From: Candidatus Binatia bacterium
GTDB lineage: Bacteria; Eisenbacteria; RBG-16-71-46; SZUA-252
Assembly (NCBI GenBank): GCA_035631035.1
Contig: DASQJL010000108.1
Location: forward strand, 1 to 64,000
Length of the DNA: 64,000 nucleotides
Direction of reading: 5' to 3'
Position 1 is the stretch's first letter; each line of letters starts with the position of its first letter. This document shows positions 62,480 through 64,000 of the stretch, one piece after another. A model generated the notes under the pieces. The model saw only the letters and a program-made list of their open reading frames with translations. It made no database searches and was not told the DNA's origin. The position numbers were made by a program, and so were the translations under genes.

Positions 62480-62757
62480 TGGCGCGCCGCTGGGAGGAGG
62501 TGCGCGCCGAAGCCGGTCTCGACGAGCAGGCGATCGCCGCGCACCGCACCCGGCTCGACCGGGTACCGACGGAGCACCCCGTGTTCGACGTACTCGCCAA
62601 GCCGTGGGCCGGCGGCTGGGAACTACACATCGACGGCATCGGCGTCACCCAGTCGCACAGCCTCACAGACGCCGAGGCGATGGCGCGCGACTACATCGCC
62701 ACGGATCTCGACATCGACGCCAACTCGTTCGACGTCGAGATCAGGCCGGTTCAGTAA
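62479..62757 (+). CDS. Third gene of the HicAB-like module, HicB-like, 92 aa
   Basis: ATG 62479 overlaps the antitoxin stop (TGATG). The C-terminal half (LAKPWAGGWELHIDGIGVTQ, SHSLTDAEAMARDYIATDLD, IDANSFDVEIRPVQ) has the same fold as HicB: W-x-l..i.gig.tqs.sl.eae.mar..ia..l...., while the N-terminal 40 residues (RRWEEVRAEAGLDEQAIAAH) look like an N-terminal helix-turn-helix. Could be a second antitoxin or a regulator. A three-gene arrangement like this is unusual. Confidence 0.65.
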   Translation: MARRWEEVRAEAGLDEQAIAAHRTRLDRVPTEHPVFDVLAKPWAGGWELHIDGIGVTQSHSLTDAEAMARDYIATDLDIDANSFDVEIRPVQ

Positions 62758-64000
62758 CCGGACACCTTGCCGGTGACCCGCGTGTACTTGCTCTGACTGG
62801 ACTTGCCGCGCACCGTCCACGCGCCGACCGCGAGCGCGGCGGCGGGTACGGCGTCGATGCGCTTGCCGGTCTCGCCGCGCGCCGGCTTCTCGGGCCGGAT
62901 CAGTTCGGCGTTCTCGCGGGATCGGCGCACCTCGACGTTGTCGAAGCACCACTGCGCGACCGGGTTGGCGTGGTGGTGGAAGCGCTGTTCTTTGACCAGC
63001 CCCATCAGCGCGGTCATGCCCGGCGTCATGTCGGCGAATGTGTTGGAGCGCGGTACGAGCTGCGTCTCCTCGCGCAACCGGGTGCGCTTGGCGATCTCCT
63101 GGATGACCGGGAACATCGACCATTTGTCGCAGTCGCCGCCGACGATCTTGAACTGCTGGGCGTCGGCCTCGATGTCGTCGTAGACCCGGTCGTAGTCGAG
63201 CACTTCGCCGTCGGTCAGGGTGATGAACCCGGCCTGTACCCATCGCGAGATCTTGCCGTCGTTGTGCTTGTCGAGTTGCGGCACGGCGGCCTCGGGTAGC
63301 CAGAACCGCCACAGCACGTCGACCGGGGCGTTGTCGTCGCCGGGGAAGATCAGACACCAGGCGGTGAGGTCCATCTTGGCCGCCAGGTCGAACCCGGCCC
63401 AGGCGACGCGGCCGGCGAGCTGCTCGCGGCCCCACTCGGGGCGCAGCCACATGTCGCCGCACGAGTCGAGGTACAGGTGCATCGGCATCCAGCGCGACGC
63501 CTGCTGTACCCACTGGTTGAGCCGGAACTGCCGGAAGCCGTTCTCGGCGGCCGGGTCGTTGCGGGCCTCCAGCGCCTCTTTGCGCATCGCCTCGCGGGAC
63601 AGGAAGTCATCCAGCGCAGGGTTGGCGTGCGCCCAGTTCGCCTCGTCGAACGGATCGGCGTCGCGCGGCGTGTTGCGCATGTACGCAAACACGTGCGGCG
63701 CCCGCTCGGGGTCCTCGCTGACCCGCTGCATCTCGGTGTGCATCGCGGCGGCGAACCCAGCCGGGTCATTGCCGGCGGTGGTCGCGGCGACCATCAACGG
63801 CTGCCGGCGCGCACCAGAGCCCATGCCGGTGCGCAGCGCGTCCCACATGGACCGGTCGCGCCAGGCCAGGATCTCGTCGGCGGCGACCCCGGACGGGTTG
63901 GAGCCGAGCGCGCCGGCCGCGTCCGCGGCGATCACCTGGTAGAAGCTGTTGGTCTTCGGGTCGATGATGCGCTTGATGTGCGCGCGGATCTGGAGCCGCT
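62751..64000 (-). CDS. terL: Terminase large subunit, partial (N-terminus beyond the window)
   Basis: Open to the right edge (first visible residues RLQIRAHIKRIIDPKTNSFY). ADEILAWRDRSMWDALRTGM is the Walker-B/coupling region of the ATPase. The nuclease domain shows AGFDLAAKMDLTAWCLIF with the first Asp, KIVGGDCDKWSMFPVIQEIA with the second, and SRENAELIRPEKPARGETGK followed by a late Ala/Gly segment. The enzyme cuts and pumps phage DNA into the head. The last seven bases overlap the third gene of the HicAB-like module, read in the other direction. Confidence 0.9.
   Translation of the reverse strand, partial: RLQIRAHIKRIIDPKTNSFYQVIAADAAGALGSNPSGVAADEILAWRDRSMWDALRTGMGSGARRQPLMVAATTAGNDPAGFAAAMHTEMQRVSEDPERAPHVFAYMRNTPRDADPFDEANWAHANPALDDFLSREAMRKEALEARNDPAAENGFRQFRLNQWVQQASRWMPMHLYLDSCGDMWLRPEWGREQLAGRVAWAGFDLAAKMDLTAWCLIFPGDDNAPVDVLWRFWLPEAAVPQLDKHNDGKISRWVQAGFITLTDGEVLDYDRVYDDIEADAQQFKIVGGDCDKWSMFPVIQEIAKRTRLREETQLVPRSNTFADMTPGMTALMGLVKEQRFHHHANPVAQWCFDNVEVRRSRENAELIRPEKPARGETGKRIDAVPAAALAVGAWTVRGKSSQSKYTRVTGKVSGY

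Overview
The window reads as most of the genome of a temperate, long-tailed (siphovirus-type) phage or prophage of a very GC-rich actinobacterium. Three observations support this: almost all start codons sit in tight ATGA, GTGA or TGATG overlaps, GTG and TTG starts are common, and there is a full set of head, neck, tail, lysis, replication and integration genes. No bacterial housekeeping gene and no attachment site was recognised, so I cannot tell whether it is an integrated prophage or a free phage genome. The large terminase gene runs off the right edge, so the element continues beyond base 64000.

Layout. 1-2.7 kb (+): a small cassette of unknown genes with a ribbon-helix-helix protein, flanked by tandem repeats that share a 20-base block. 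3.2-17.9 kb (-): the early operon, read right to left. It holds two excisionase-like helix-turn-helix genes, a winged-helix protein, a Cas4/RecB-type exonuclease, a family A DNA polymerase, a CoiA-like nuclease, a primase-polymerase/helicase fusion, a Holliday-junction-resolvase-like nuclease, BldC-like and Xre-like regulators, a tRNA-Met, small membrane proteins and an HNH nuclease. 18.2-20.0 kb (+): a tyrosine integrase behind an AT-rich stretch. 20.0-26.3 kb: a (+) block with two ribbon-helix-helix genes, then a (-) block ending in an Xre regulator with a long helical C-terminus. 26.5-34.1 kb (+): about 21 mostly tiny genes. The last eight are separated by a repeated intergenic element that ends in the ribosome binding site. 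34.3-64 kb (-): the late operon, in the order terminase, portal, MuF, HIT protein, scaffold, major capsid, head-tail connectors, a block of paralogous surface-type proteins, tail terminator, major tail protein, frameshifted chaperones, tape measure, tail tip, GH25 endolysin, membrane proteins, a PAPS-reductase-like enzyme and a holin, ending at a strong terminator.

Two cassettes interrupt the late operon on the opposite strand: a HicA/HicB-type module with a third HicB-like gene between portal and terminase, and an HNH homing-type endonuclease against the end of the capsid gene. Other notable features are the repeated start-associated element at 31.3-33.4 kb, a 646-residue repeat protein with three kinds of repeat in the neck region, three tandem paralogues beside it, three sets of tandem DNA repeats near the left end, and several long perfect inverted repeats.
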